Assembly: GCA_026982585.1 (NCBI GenBank)
Contig: JALSGW010000055.1
Coordinates: 1-5,756 of the forward strand
Source: Alphaproteobacteria bacterium
GTDB lineage: Bacteria > Pseudomonadota > Alphaproteobacteria > Geminicoccales > Geminicoccaceae
Reading direction: 5' to 3'
Length of the DNA: 5,756 bases
Under the pieces are notes generated by a model. The model worked only from the letters and a program-made list of their open reading frames with translations. It was not told the origin of the DNA and made no database searches. A program made the translations under genes and the position numbers. Below, piece after piece: positions 1 through 5,756 of the stretch. The stretch's first letter is position 1. Each line of letters opens with the position of its first letter.

Positions 1-70
1 AACGCATGCGGAGCGAACGCATGCAGGGGAAATCCGATCGGCGCACAGGAAAGTCGCGCCCGGCGGATGT

Positions 71-89
71 GGGGCGGACTCCGCGCCCC
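71..89 (-). terminator. GC-rich hairpin just downstream of the YmdB-family gene (weak terminator candidate)
   Basis: A perfect 6-bp inverted repeat (GGGGCG / CGCCCC) with a 7-nt loop begins about 8 nt after the stop codon of the minus-strand metallophosphodiesterase gene. It could stabilise the 3' end or help termination. No T-tract follows on the minus strand, so it is not a convincing intrinsic terminator, and short GC stems arise often by chance in DNA this rich in G and C. The rest of 1-97 holds no supported gene; it does contain a 9-base direct repeat AACGCATGC at 1-9 and 16-24. Confidence 0.2.
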
Positions 90-97
90 GGCCCCTC

Positions 98-919
98 TCA
101 CGGCAGGTGCTGCGGGTCCACCTCGGAAAGGCATCCGCCCAGACGCACCGGCTGGATGCCGCGGGCCTTTCCGGTCGCGGCGTCGACGTCGATCAACACG
201 GCACAGAGCGTCGCCTCGCCCCGCGCCGGCTCCAGCCGCGGGCCCGGCACCTGGCTCAGCCAGCGCCTGAGCGCCCCCTCCTTCTCCATGCCGATCACGC
301 TGTCGTAGTCGCCCGTCATGCCCACATCGGTGACGTAGCCGGTGCCGCCCGGCAGCACCCGCACGTCCGCCGTCGGCACGTGGGTGTGGGTGCCCACCAC
401 CGCCGTCACCCGCCCGTCCAGGAAATGGGCGAGGCCGAGCTTCTCGCTGGTCGCCTCGGCGTGCACGTCCACCACGATCGCCTCCGCGTTGACGCCGAGA
501 CGGTAGGGCCGCAGCGCCTGATCGACGGCCCGGAAGGGATCGTCGTAGAGCCCCATGAACAGGCGGCCGATCACCTGGATCACCACCACCCGCCGCCCCT
601 GGGCATCGCGGTGCTCGATCAGCCCGCGCCCCGGCGTGCCCGGCATCATGTTGAGGGGCCGAAGGATGCGCGGCTCCCGCTCGATGTGGGCGACGAGCTC
701 GCGCTGGTCGAACAGATGGTTGCCCATGGTGAGCACGTCCGCCCCGGCGGCGAACAGCTGGTCCGCGATGGCCGCCGTCAGGCCGAAGCCCGCGGCGGCA
801 TTCTCGGCATTGGCGATACACACGTCGATCCCAAGCCTGGTCCGCAGCTCCGGCACCCGCGCGCAAAACGCCCGCCTCCCGCTGCGCCCGACGATGTCCC
901 CGACGAAGAGCAAGCGCAC
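98..919 (-). CDS. YmdB-family (TIGR00282) calcineurin-like metallophosphodiesterase
   Basis: Encodes 273 residues, the usual length for this family of binuclear-metal cytosolic phosphodiesterases. Characterised members such as Bacillus subtilis YmdB hydrolyse 2',3'-cyclic nucleotides. Expected metal and catalytic residues are visible: D8 in VGDIVG, E39-N40 in ANAEN, N67-H68 in MGNH, H153 in DVHAE, and H178 and H180 in GTHTHVP, followed by the family block GTGYVTDVGMTG (about 192-203). I chose the GTG at 919 because the protein then begins MRLLFVGDIVG as in relatives, and a purine-rich GGGAGAGGGG (930-921) sits just upstream. An in-frame GTG at 940 would add seven residues (MCERERG) that are really this ribosome-binding region. 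The gene points the same way as the DUF299 gene, 325 nt upstream of it, so it may have its own promoter. Family assignment is firm; the physiological substrate here is unknown. It is unrelated to E. coli YmdB, a macrodomain protein. Confidence 0.93.
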   Translation of the reverse strand: MRLLFVGDIVGRSGRRAFCARVPELRTRLGIDVCIANAENAAAGFGLTAAIADQLFAAGADVLTMGNHLFDQRELVAHIEREPRILRPLNMMPGTPGRGLIEHRDAQGRRVVVIQVIGRLFMGLYDDPFRAVDQALRPYRLGVNAEAIVVDVHAEATSEKLGLAHFLDGRVTAVVGTHTHVPTADVRVLPGGTGYVTDVGMTGDYDSVIGMEKEGALRRWLSQVPGPRLEPARGEATLCAVLIDVDAATGKARGIQPVRLGGCLSEVDPQHLP

Positions 920-1244
920 GCCCCTCTCCCGCTCGCACACAACCCCGCGCCTTCTACCGGCTGGTGCGGGACCGCCAAGATCTTCCGCTCGGCGCTCCGG
1001 CGCGCCGCCGCACTCTGGGGATCAAGCCCACACAACCCGTTCTGCGGCCAGCACAGCGGATCACCGACCTGGTATGAACCCGTGGGCGGCTCTCGCCCCC
1101 GAACCGCTCCACACCCTCCATGTGGACTCACCGAGGCCGGTCGCGCGCATCAGGCCCGGCCTCCGCCCGCACCGTCTGCTTCCCGTCCGGCGCGAAACCG
1201 GCCGCCGTCCATCCGATGCCCGTCCGCGCGATGTGGACGCCGGG
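920..1244. other. 325-base intergenic gap without a recognisable gene
   Basis: No frame on either strand gives a protein that I recognise, and the open frames crossing this stretch are extensions or shadows of the flanking genes. It contains two hairpin-forming inverted repeats: 1133-1140 with 1156-1163, and 990-995 with 1002-1007. No clear sigma70 promoter is visible. It could hold the end of the DUF299 transcript, the promoter of the metallophosphodiesterase gene, or a small RNA; I see nothing decisive. The gap is GC-rich like its surroundings. Confidence 0.5.
1133..1163 (-). terminator. Inverted repeat downstream of the DUF299 gene (possible 3'-end hairpin)
   Basis: Perfect 8-bp arms GAGGCCGG (1133-1140) and CCGGCCTC (1156-1163) enclose a 15-nt loop, about 80 nt beyond the stop codon of the minus-strand DUF299 gene. 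It could mark the 3' end of that transcript. There is no T-tract on either side, so an intrinsic terminator is doubtful; RNA processing or a chance palindrome are alternatives. Confidence 0.25.
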
Positions 1245-2141
1245 TCATCCGGTCTCGTCCGCGAGCAGCGGCGTGGGAAGCGGAGCGCCCAAGGCACCCA
1301 GCTCCGGCTGGCGGCGCAGCTGGAGCAGCTGGTAGATGGCCGCTGCGGTCTCCTCCACCGACCGCCGGGTGACGTCGATCTCCGGCCAGCCGTGCCGGGC
1401 GCAGAGCCGGCGGGCGAACACGATTTCCTCGCGCACCCGGACCGGATCCACATAGTCGCGCCCGTAGCGGCCGCCGTCCTCCGGGCGCAGCCCCAACATG
1501 CGCTGGCGGGTGCGGCGGATCTCGACCAGCGCCTCGGGCTTGATGGTCAGGCCCACCACGAGCGGCCGGGTCAGCCGTTCGACGTCGCCGATCAGCGGGC
1601 TTCCCGCCACCACCGGCACGTTCGCCGCCTTCACACCCCGGTGCGCGAGGTAGACGCAGGTCGGTGTCTTGGAGGTGCGGGAGACGCCGACCAGCACCAC
1701 ATCCGCCTCCTCGAGCTCTTCGGCGTGCTGGCCGTCGTCGTGCCGCATGGCGAAGCTCATCGCCTCGATGCGGGAGAAATAGTGCTGATCGAGCGCGTGC
1801 TGGCGTCCGATGCGCGGCCGCCCCGCCGATCCCACCAACACCGTGAGCGCCTGCATCACCGAATCCAAGGCCGCCACACAGGGAATGCCCAGCCTGCGGC
1901 AATGGCTCTCGAGCCGGTAGCGCGCCTCGGGGGACATGAGGGTGTAGATCACGAGCCCCGGAAGCGCCTCGATGATCTTCAGCACCCGCTCGAGCTGGGG
2001 CGCGCTGCGCACGAACACCCACACGTGTTCCACCGGCACCACGTCGTCGAACTGGCAGAGAGCCGCCCGCGCCACCCGGGTCACCGTCTCCCCGGTGGAA
2101 TCGGACACCAGATGGAGATGCAGCCGCACCGCTTCGCTCAT
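1245..2141 (-). CDS. Pyruvate, phosphate dikinase regulatory protein (DUF299 / PPSR family bifunctional kinase-pyrophosphorylase)
   Basis: Encodes 298 residues. Family members reversibly control pyruvate, phosphate dikinase (or PEP synthase) by ADP-dependent phosphorylation of an active-site threonine and phosphate-dependent removal of that group, so they gate pyruvate/PEP interconversion in the cytosol. Diagnostic blocks are present: HLHLVSDSTGET (8-19), YFSRIEAMSFAMRHDDGQ (121-138), the P-loop-like GVSRTSKTP (152-160), GLTIKPE (197-203), and WPEIDVTRRSVEETAAAI (252-269). I chose the ATG at 2141 because conserved sequence begins right after it. The frame stays open to 2318, but those 59 extra codons resemble no part of the family, and a weak GGCAGG lies just before the ATG. 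The C-terminal tail (about 280-298) looks non-conserved. Whether the partner is PPDK or PEP synthase cannot be read from this protein; PPDK is the usual alphaproteobacterial assignment. It stands divergent to hemE across the candidate origin. Confidence 0.93.
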   Translation of the reverse strand: MSEAVRLHLHLVSDSTGETVTRVARAALCQFDDVVPVEHVWVFVRSAPQLERVLKIIEALPGLVIYTLMSPEARYRLESHCRRLGIPCVAALDSVMQALTVLVGSAGRPRIGRQHALDQHYFSRIEAMSFAMRHDDGQHAEELEEADVVLVGVSRTSKTPTCVYLAHRGVKAANVPVVAGSPLIGDVERLTRPLVVGLTIKPEALVEIRRTRQRMLGLRPEDGGRYGRDYVDPVRVREEIVFARRLCARHGWPEIDVTRRSVEETAAAIYQLLQLRRQPELGALGAPLPTPLLADETG

Positions 2142-2162
2142 GGGCCTGCCGGTGTAGGGTGC

Positions 2163-2171
2163 TGGGGACAA
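2163..2171 (-). promoter_or_regulatory. Weak DnaA-box-like site TTGTCCCCA
   Basis: On the minus strand this reads TTGTCCCCA, two mismatches from TTATCCACA. It also resembles the low-affinity TCnTCCCCA type that I recall for the Caulobacter origin. It lies close to the DUF299 start codon. Alone it is weak evidence; it counts only as part of the group of similar sites in this gap. Confidence 0.25.
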
Positions 2172-2275
2172 AGCGCCGCAAGCTGCGGGGATTGCAGGCC
2201 GCGCAGAGACGCTCCCCACCCATCCACCGCACATCCCCGCGCTCGCAACCGCGGCCCCAACCCATGCTCCAGTGC

Positions 2276-2284
2276 GGTGGACAA
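2276..2284 (-). promoter_or_regulatory. DnaA-box-like site TTGTCCACC
   Basis: The minus strand reads TTGTCCACC, which matches TTATCCACA at seven of nine positions and keeps the TCCAC core. It lies 26 bases left of the best box at 2311-2319 and in the opposite orientation. Confidence 0.3.
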
Positions 2285-2310
2285 CGGCCCTCCCCCGTCG
2301 TTCATCCCCG

Positions 2311-2319
2311 TTTTCCACA
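2311..2319 (+). promoter_or_regulatory. DnaA box TTTTCCACA
   Basis: The sequence TTTTCCACA fits the relaxed DnaA-box consensus TTWTNCACA at every position and differs from TTATCCACA only at position 3. It abuts a CATCC-type element, TCATCCCCG (2302-2310), which resembles a weak DnaA site, so the two form a contiguous 18-base pair in the same orientation. In DNA this GC-rich a chance match in a 371-base gap is uncommon but possible. Confidence 0.45.
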
Positions 2320-2472
2320 TTCCCTCGCTCTCCCCACAGTTCCGCCGTGCGGTGCGGATTTCAAGGGCTTTGTGCACCATATCCCACCCCACGCGCGCAA
2401 CCTCCGAACCTTGTGGACGGACGGTGGACCTCATCCGCCATCCACCCCAGCTCTCCCCCTACCACCTCATGG

Positions 2473-2487
2473 TGAATCGATTCTTAA
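2473..2487 (+). promoter_or_regulatory. CtrA-like box overlapping two abutting GANTC sites, upstream of hemE
   Basis: The 15-mer TGAATCGATTCTTAA is TGAA-N7-TTAA, one mismatch from the alphaproteobacterial CtrA consensus TTAA-N7-TTAA. Its interior, 2474-2483, is the perfect palindrome GAATCGATTC, made of two adjoining GANTC sites (GAATC and GATTC), the target of the CcrM adenine methyltransferase. It also fits the IHF consensus loosely, with two mismatches. It ends 25 bases before the hemE ATG, where a promoter or operator is expected. In Caulobacter, CtrA sites overlap the hemE promoter inside the origin. Binding and methylation here are inferred from motif match only. Confidence 0.4.
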
Positions 2488-2494
2488 CAGAACC

Positions 2495-2503
2495 GATGAG
2501 GAG
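2495..2503 (+). promoter_or_regulatory. hemE ribosome binding site
   Basis: GATGAGGAG, a strong anti-16S match, ends 9 nt before the ATG at 2513. This spacing selects that ATG over the in-frame GTG at 2507, and the out-of-frame ATG at 2505 is too close to be used. Confidence 0.7.
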
Positions 2504-2512
2504 CATGTGCAG

Positions 2513-3577
2513 ATGGACCGATCTCCGGCACCGCGCCGACCGCTTCTCGAGGCGCTGCGTGGGCGGGTGGTGACGCCGCCTCCGGTGTGGCTGATGCGTC
2601 AGGCCGGTCGTTATCTCCCCGAATACCGCGCGCTCAGGGCGCGGGCGCGCGGGTTTTTGGAGCTGTGCTTCGATCCCGATCTCGCGGTGGAGCTCAGCCT
2701 GCAGCCCATCCGGCGCTATCCGCTCGATGGCGCGATTCTGTTCTCGGATATCCTGGTCATCCCGCATGCGTTGGGGGTGCGGGTGCGGTTCGTCGAGGGC
2801 GAGGGGCCCAGGCTCGATCCGGTGCGCAGCGCGGAGGCGATCCGGAGGCTTCGCCGCGAAGGGGTGCGGGAGCGGCTGCAGCCGGTGTTCGAGACCGTGC
2901 GCCGCTTGCGGGAGGAGCTTCCGGCCGGCGTGGCGCTGATCGGCTTCTCCGGCATGCCCTGGACCCTGGCCGCCTACATGGTGGAGGGTGCGGGCACGCG
3001 GGAGTTCCTGGAGGCGCGCAGATTCGCCCGCGCTTGCCCGGATCTCTTCGGGGAGCTCATCGACCTGCTCACCCAGGCGGTGAGCGACTATCTCGCCGCC
3101 CAGGTGGAGGCCGGGGCCGAGGTGCTGCAGCTGTTCGACAGCTGGGCCGGGGTGTTGCCGGAAGACGAGTTCGACCGCTGGGTGGTGGCTCCGGCGCGAC
3201 GCATCCTGGCGGACCTCGGCCGACGTCATCCGGAGGTGCCGGTGATCGCCTTTCCGCGCGGTGCGGGGACGGGATACCGACGGTTCGCCGAGGCGGTGTC
3301 GGTTGCGGCGCTCGCCCTCGATACCACCGTGTCGCTCCCCTGGGCGCGGCGGGCGCTGGCCCTGGACTGCGGCAAGGTGTTGCAGGGCAATCTGGACCCG
3401 GTGGCGCTTGCTGTCGGAGGTGCCGCCCTTGCCGGCCAGGTGCGGCGTATCCTCGAGACCATGCAGAACCTGCCCTTTGTGTTCAACCTCGGCCACGGGG
3501 TGTTGCCCGACACCCCGCCCTCCCACGTGGCCGAACTCCTGAGCCACTTGCAATCCATGGGGCGATGCGCCAATTAA
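2513..3577 (+). CDS. hemE: Uroporphyrinogen decarboxylase
   Basis: Encodes 354 residues, normal for the family. The enzyme removes four carboxyl groups from the acetate side chains of uroporphyrinogen III to give coproporphyrinogen III, the branch towards heme and chlorophylls, in the cytosol without a cofactor. Both family signatures are intact: PVWLMRQAGRYLPEY (24-38) and GFSGMPWTLAAYMVEG (144-159). Residues equivalent to the human active site are R29, R33, D79 (in FSDI), Y155, S210 and H328 (in NLGHGV). The ATG at 2513 is preceded by GATGAGGAG (2495-2503) with 9-nt spacing. An in-frame GTG at 2507 is only 3 nt from that Shine-Dalgarno and so less likely. The frame is open back to 2159, but that part is intergenic. 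It leads the plus-strand group hemE-hemJ-rho and starts right beside the candidate origin and a CtrA-like site. Confidence 0.97.
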   Translation: MDRSPAPRRPLLEALRGRVVTPPPVWLMRQAGRYLPEYRALRARARGFLELCFDPDLAVELSLQPIRRYPLDGAILFSDILVIPHALGVRVRFVEGEGPRLDPVRSAEAIRRLRREGVRERLQPVFETVRRLREELPAGVALIGFSGMPWTLAAYMVEGAGTREFLEARRFARACPDLFGELIDLLTQAVSDYLAAQVEAGAEVLQLFDSWAGVLPEDEFDRWVVAPARRILADLGRRHPEVPVIAFPRGAGTGYRRFAEAVSVAALALDTTVSLPWARRALALDCGKVLQGNLDPVALAVGGAALAGQVRRILETMQNLPFVFNLGHGVLPDTPPSHVAELLSHLQSMGRCAN

Positions 3578-3620
3578 GCAAACAGGAACCGGCACACCCT
3601 GACGGCGCAGGCGTCGAGAG

Positions 3621-3636
3621 GCGGCGGACCCGCCGC
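3621..3636 (+). other. Intercistronic hairpin between hemE and hemJ
   Basis: A 6-bp perfect stem (GCGGCG / CGCCGC) with a 4-nt loop lies in the 109-nt hemE-hemJ spacer. No T-tract follows, so it is not a standard terminator. It might protect or process the hemE message, or be chance pairing in GC-rich DNA. No other feature is visible in the spacer. Confidence 0.25.
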
Positions 3637-3686
3637 AGGTCCCATCCCAGGACAACCGGTCGAACGCGCACACCGCGTGGCGGACA

Positions 3687-4118
3687 TTGAAGGACGTCGA
3701 TCTCTGGTTCCGAGCCTTGCACATCGTGGCGTTCGCGGCCTGGATGGCGGCGATGTGGTATTTGCCCCGGTTGATGGTGTATCACGTGCAGAGCGAGCCG
3801 GGCGGCGAGGCGGCCCGCATGCTGGCCACCATGGAACGGCGGCTGCTGCGGGTGATCGCCACCCCGGCCATGGTGGCGACGTGGCTGTTCGGGATCCTCC
3901 TGGCGACGGCGACCGGGGCCTGGGGGGCGGGATGGCTGCACGCCAAACTCGCTCTCGTGTTGGCGCTGTCGGCGCTGCACGGCCTGCTTGCGCGTGAGGT
4001 GGGACGGCTTGCGCAGGATCTGCGCGGGCACCGCGCGGGGTGGTACCGGGCGATCAACGAGGTGCCGACGGTGATCTTCGTGTTGATCGTCCTGCTCGCC
4101 ACTTTTCAACCCTTCTAG
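3687..4118 (+). CDS. hemJ: Protoporphyrinogen IX oxidase HemJ (four-helix membrane protein)
   Basis: Encodes 143 residues. HemJ oxidises protoporphyrinogen IX to protoporphyrin IX in the cytoplasmic membrane and is the usual enzyme for this step in alphaproteobacteria lacking HemG or HemY. Seen: LWFRALHIVAFAAWMA at the N-terminus with the conserved H12 (a heme ligand in studied members), MWYLPRLMVYH (23-33), GWLHAKLALVLALSALHG (82-99) with conserved K87, and the C-terminal INEVPTVIFVLIVLLATFQPF. About four membrane helices can be drawn: 9-28, 56-76, 84-102 and 125-142. The start appears to be a TTG at 3687. There is no in-frame ATG or GTG that keeps the conserved start of helix 1, and the next methionine (M20) would delete H12. 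It follows hemE by 109 nt and precedes rho by 41 nt. Coproporphyrinogen oxidase, the step between HemE and HemJ, is not in the window. Confidence 0.92.
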   Translation: MKDVDLWFRALHIVAFAAWMAAMWYLPRLMVYHVQSEPGGEAARMLATMERRLLRVIATPAMVATWLFGILLATATGAWGAGWLHAKLALVLALSALHGLLAREVGRLAQDLRGHRAGWYRAINEVPTVIFVLIVLLATFQPF

Positions 4119-4131
4119 GTGCACGTGGAAA
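4118..4131. promoter_or_regulatory. parS-like sequence in the hemJ-rho gap (weak)
   Basis: GGTGCACGTGGAAA matches GTTNCACGTGNAAC at 10 of 12 defined positions and has the full CACGTG core. parS sites for the ParB partition protein cluster near origins, and this lies about 1.6 kb from the candidate oriC, between genes. Against it: two mismatches, and CACGTG alone occurs at several other places in this window, so chance is a real possibility. Confidence 0.2.
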
Positions 4132-4159
4132 CGTATCGCTAGCGGAGCGTGGGGCTGTC

Positions 4160-5719
<1,560 letters not shown>

Positions 5720-5740
5720 GGGAAAGACACGGTCATCGCC

Positions 5741-5756
5741 GGAGGGTGGCGCCATG
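5741..5756 (+). CDS. Start of a further gene cut by the window end (mnmE by synteny)
   Basis: A strong Shine-Dalgarno GGAGGG (5741-5746) is followed, with correct spacing, by an ATG at 5754-5756, the last three bases of the window. It begins 34 nt after the rho stop codon on the same strand, so it is likely in the same transcription unit. No amino acids beyond the initiator can be read. In Caulobacter and many other alphaproteobacteria rho is followed by mnmE (tRNA uridine-34 modification GTPase), then mnmG, rsmG, parA and parB. That identity is inference from gene order only. Confidence 0.5.

Larger units (their letters stand above)
2142..2512. other. Candidate chromosomal replication origin (oriC) in the DUF299-hemE divergent gap
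   Basis: This 371-base gap lies between divergent DUF299 and hemE genes, the position of the chromosomal origin in Caulobacter crescentus and Rickettsia prowazekii (hemE next to the RP001-type gene). Seen directly: one match to the relaxed DnaA box TTWTNCACA (2311-2319), two two-mismatch boxes on the minus strand (2163-2171 and 2276-2284), five plus-strand CATCC elements, a pyrimidine-rich tract at about 2288-2343, and a relatively AT-rich patch at about 2468-2500 that could be the unwinding element or simply the hemE promoter. A CtrA-like site with two GANTC sites sits in that patch. Flanking genes all point outward, as expected for leading-strand genes at an origin. Against it: there is only one good DnaA box and the AT-rich patch is small. 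Origin function is inferred; the region must also contain the promoters of both flanking genes. Confidence 0.6.

Noticed and set aside
941..1140. Possible 6S RNA on the minus strand next to the YmdB-family gene
   Set aside because: 6S RNA often lies near the cyclo-ligase/YmdB neighbourhood and a TTCATACCA string is present (minus strand, about 1080-1070). I could not find the paired closing stem or the conserved central bubble, so the match is probably chance.
1121..1241. TGTGGAC strings at about 1121 and 1233 as DnaA boxes
   Set aside because: Each has three mismatches from the DnaA consensus and they lie outside the divergent gap.
2142..2318. N-terminal extension of the DUF299 protein to an ATG at 2318
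   Set aside because: The 59 extra residues match nothing in the family, and conserved sequence begins immediately after the ATG at 2141. The stretch is better explained as origin or promoter DNA that happens to be open.
2159..2512. hemE read from an upstream start at 2159
   Set aside because: This would add 118 unconserved residues and override a strong Shine-Dalgarno with good spacing at the ATG 2513.
107..2573. Two long overlapping plus-strand open frames (107-1372 and 555-2573) across the left half
   Set aside because: They run antisense to the YmdB-family and DUF299 genes and through the intergenic gap. Their products resemble no family and are Arg/Pro/His-rich, as expected of shadows in GC-rich DNA.
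2459..3724. Minus-strand open frame of 421 codons opposite hemE
   Set aside because: It is antisense to an intact hemE that has all its signature motifs. No recognisable domain or ribosome-binding site supports it.
376..3785. Other CACGTG cores as parS sites (for example near 376, 2022, 3524 and 3784)
   Set aside because: Their flanks do not match the parS arms and they lie within coding sequence.
4040..4159. Upstream GTG start for rho at 4040
   Set aside because: It would overlap the end of hemJ by 79 nt and add 40 residues encoded largely in hemJ's alternate frame; GTG 4160 is more plausible.

Overview
This window is strongly GC-rich bacterial DNA. Its gene content and order point to an alphaproteobacterium: a DUF299 pyruvate, phosphate dikinase regulator stands divergent to hemE, followed by hemJ and rho. 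All five complete genes belong to recognised families. I cannot name the genus.

Layout. Positions 1-97 hold no gene. A YmdB-family metallophosphodiesterase gene (98-919, minus) and the kinase/pyrophosphorylase gene (1245-2141, minus) point left, with a 325-base gap lacking any recognisable gene between them. Positions 2142-2512 form a 371-base divergent intergenic region. To its right lie hemE (2513-3577), hemJ (3687-4118) and rho (4160-5719), all on the plus strand and probably co-transcribed. The window ends exactly on the ATG of a further gene (5754-5756), which has a good Shine-Dalgarno; by known alphaproteobacterial order mnmE is the leading guess.

The most interesting element is the 2142-2512 region. 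In Caulobacter crescentus and Rickettsia prowazekii the chromosomal replication origin lies between hemE and the RP001-type gene, which I take to be this DUF299 family. Here the genes on both sides point away from the gap, as expected for leading-strand genes flanking an origin. The gap holds a TTTTCCACA DnaA-box match, several weaker DnaA-like sites, five same-strand CATCC elements, a long pyrimidine-rich tract, and a relatively AT-rich patch next to hemE. That patch contains a 15-base composite site: TGAA-N7-TTAA, one mismatch from the CtrA consensus, whose interior carries two abutting GANTC (CcrM methylation) sites in a perfect palindrome. I read this as a candidate oriC with possible cell-cycle control of hemE. 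This is inference from synteny and motifs, not proof.

Functionally, hemE and hemJ supply two steps of tetrapyrrole synthesis: uroporphyrinogen III decarboxylation and protoporphyrinogen IX oxidation. rho encodes the transcription termination helicase, here with a roughly 100-residue disordered N-terminal extension. On the left, the DUF299 protein would tune pyruvate/PEP interconversion, and the YmdB-type enzyme probably hydrolyses 2',3'-cyclic or related nucleotides. The left flank differs from the Caulobacter arrangement, in which maf-aroE-coaE-dnaQ follow the DUF299 gene.
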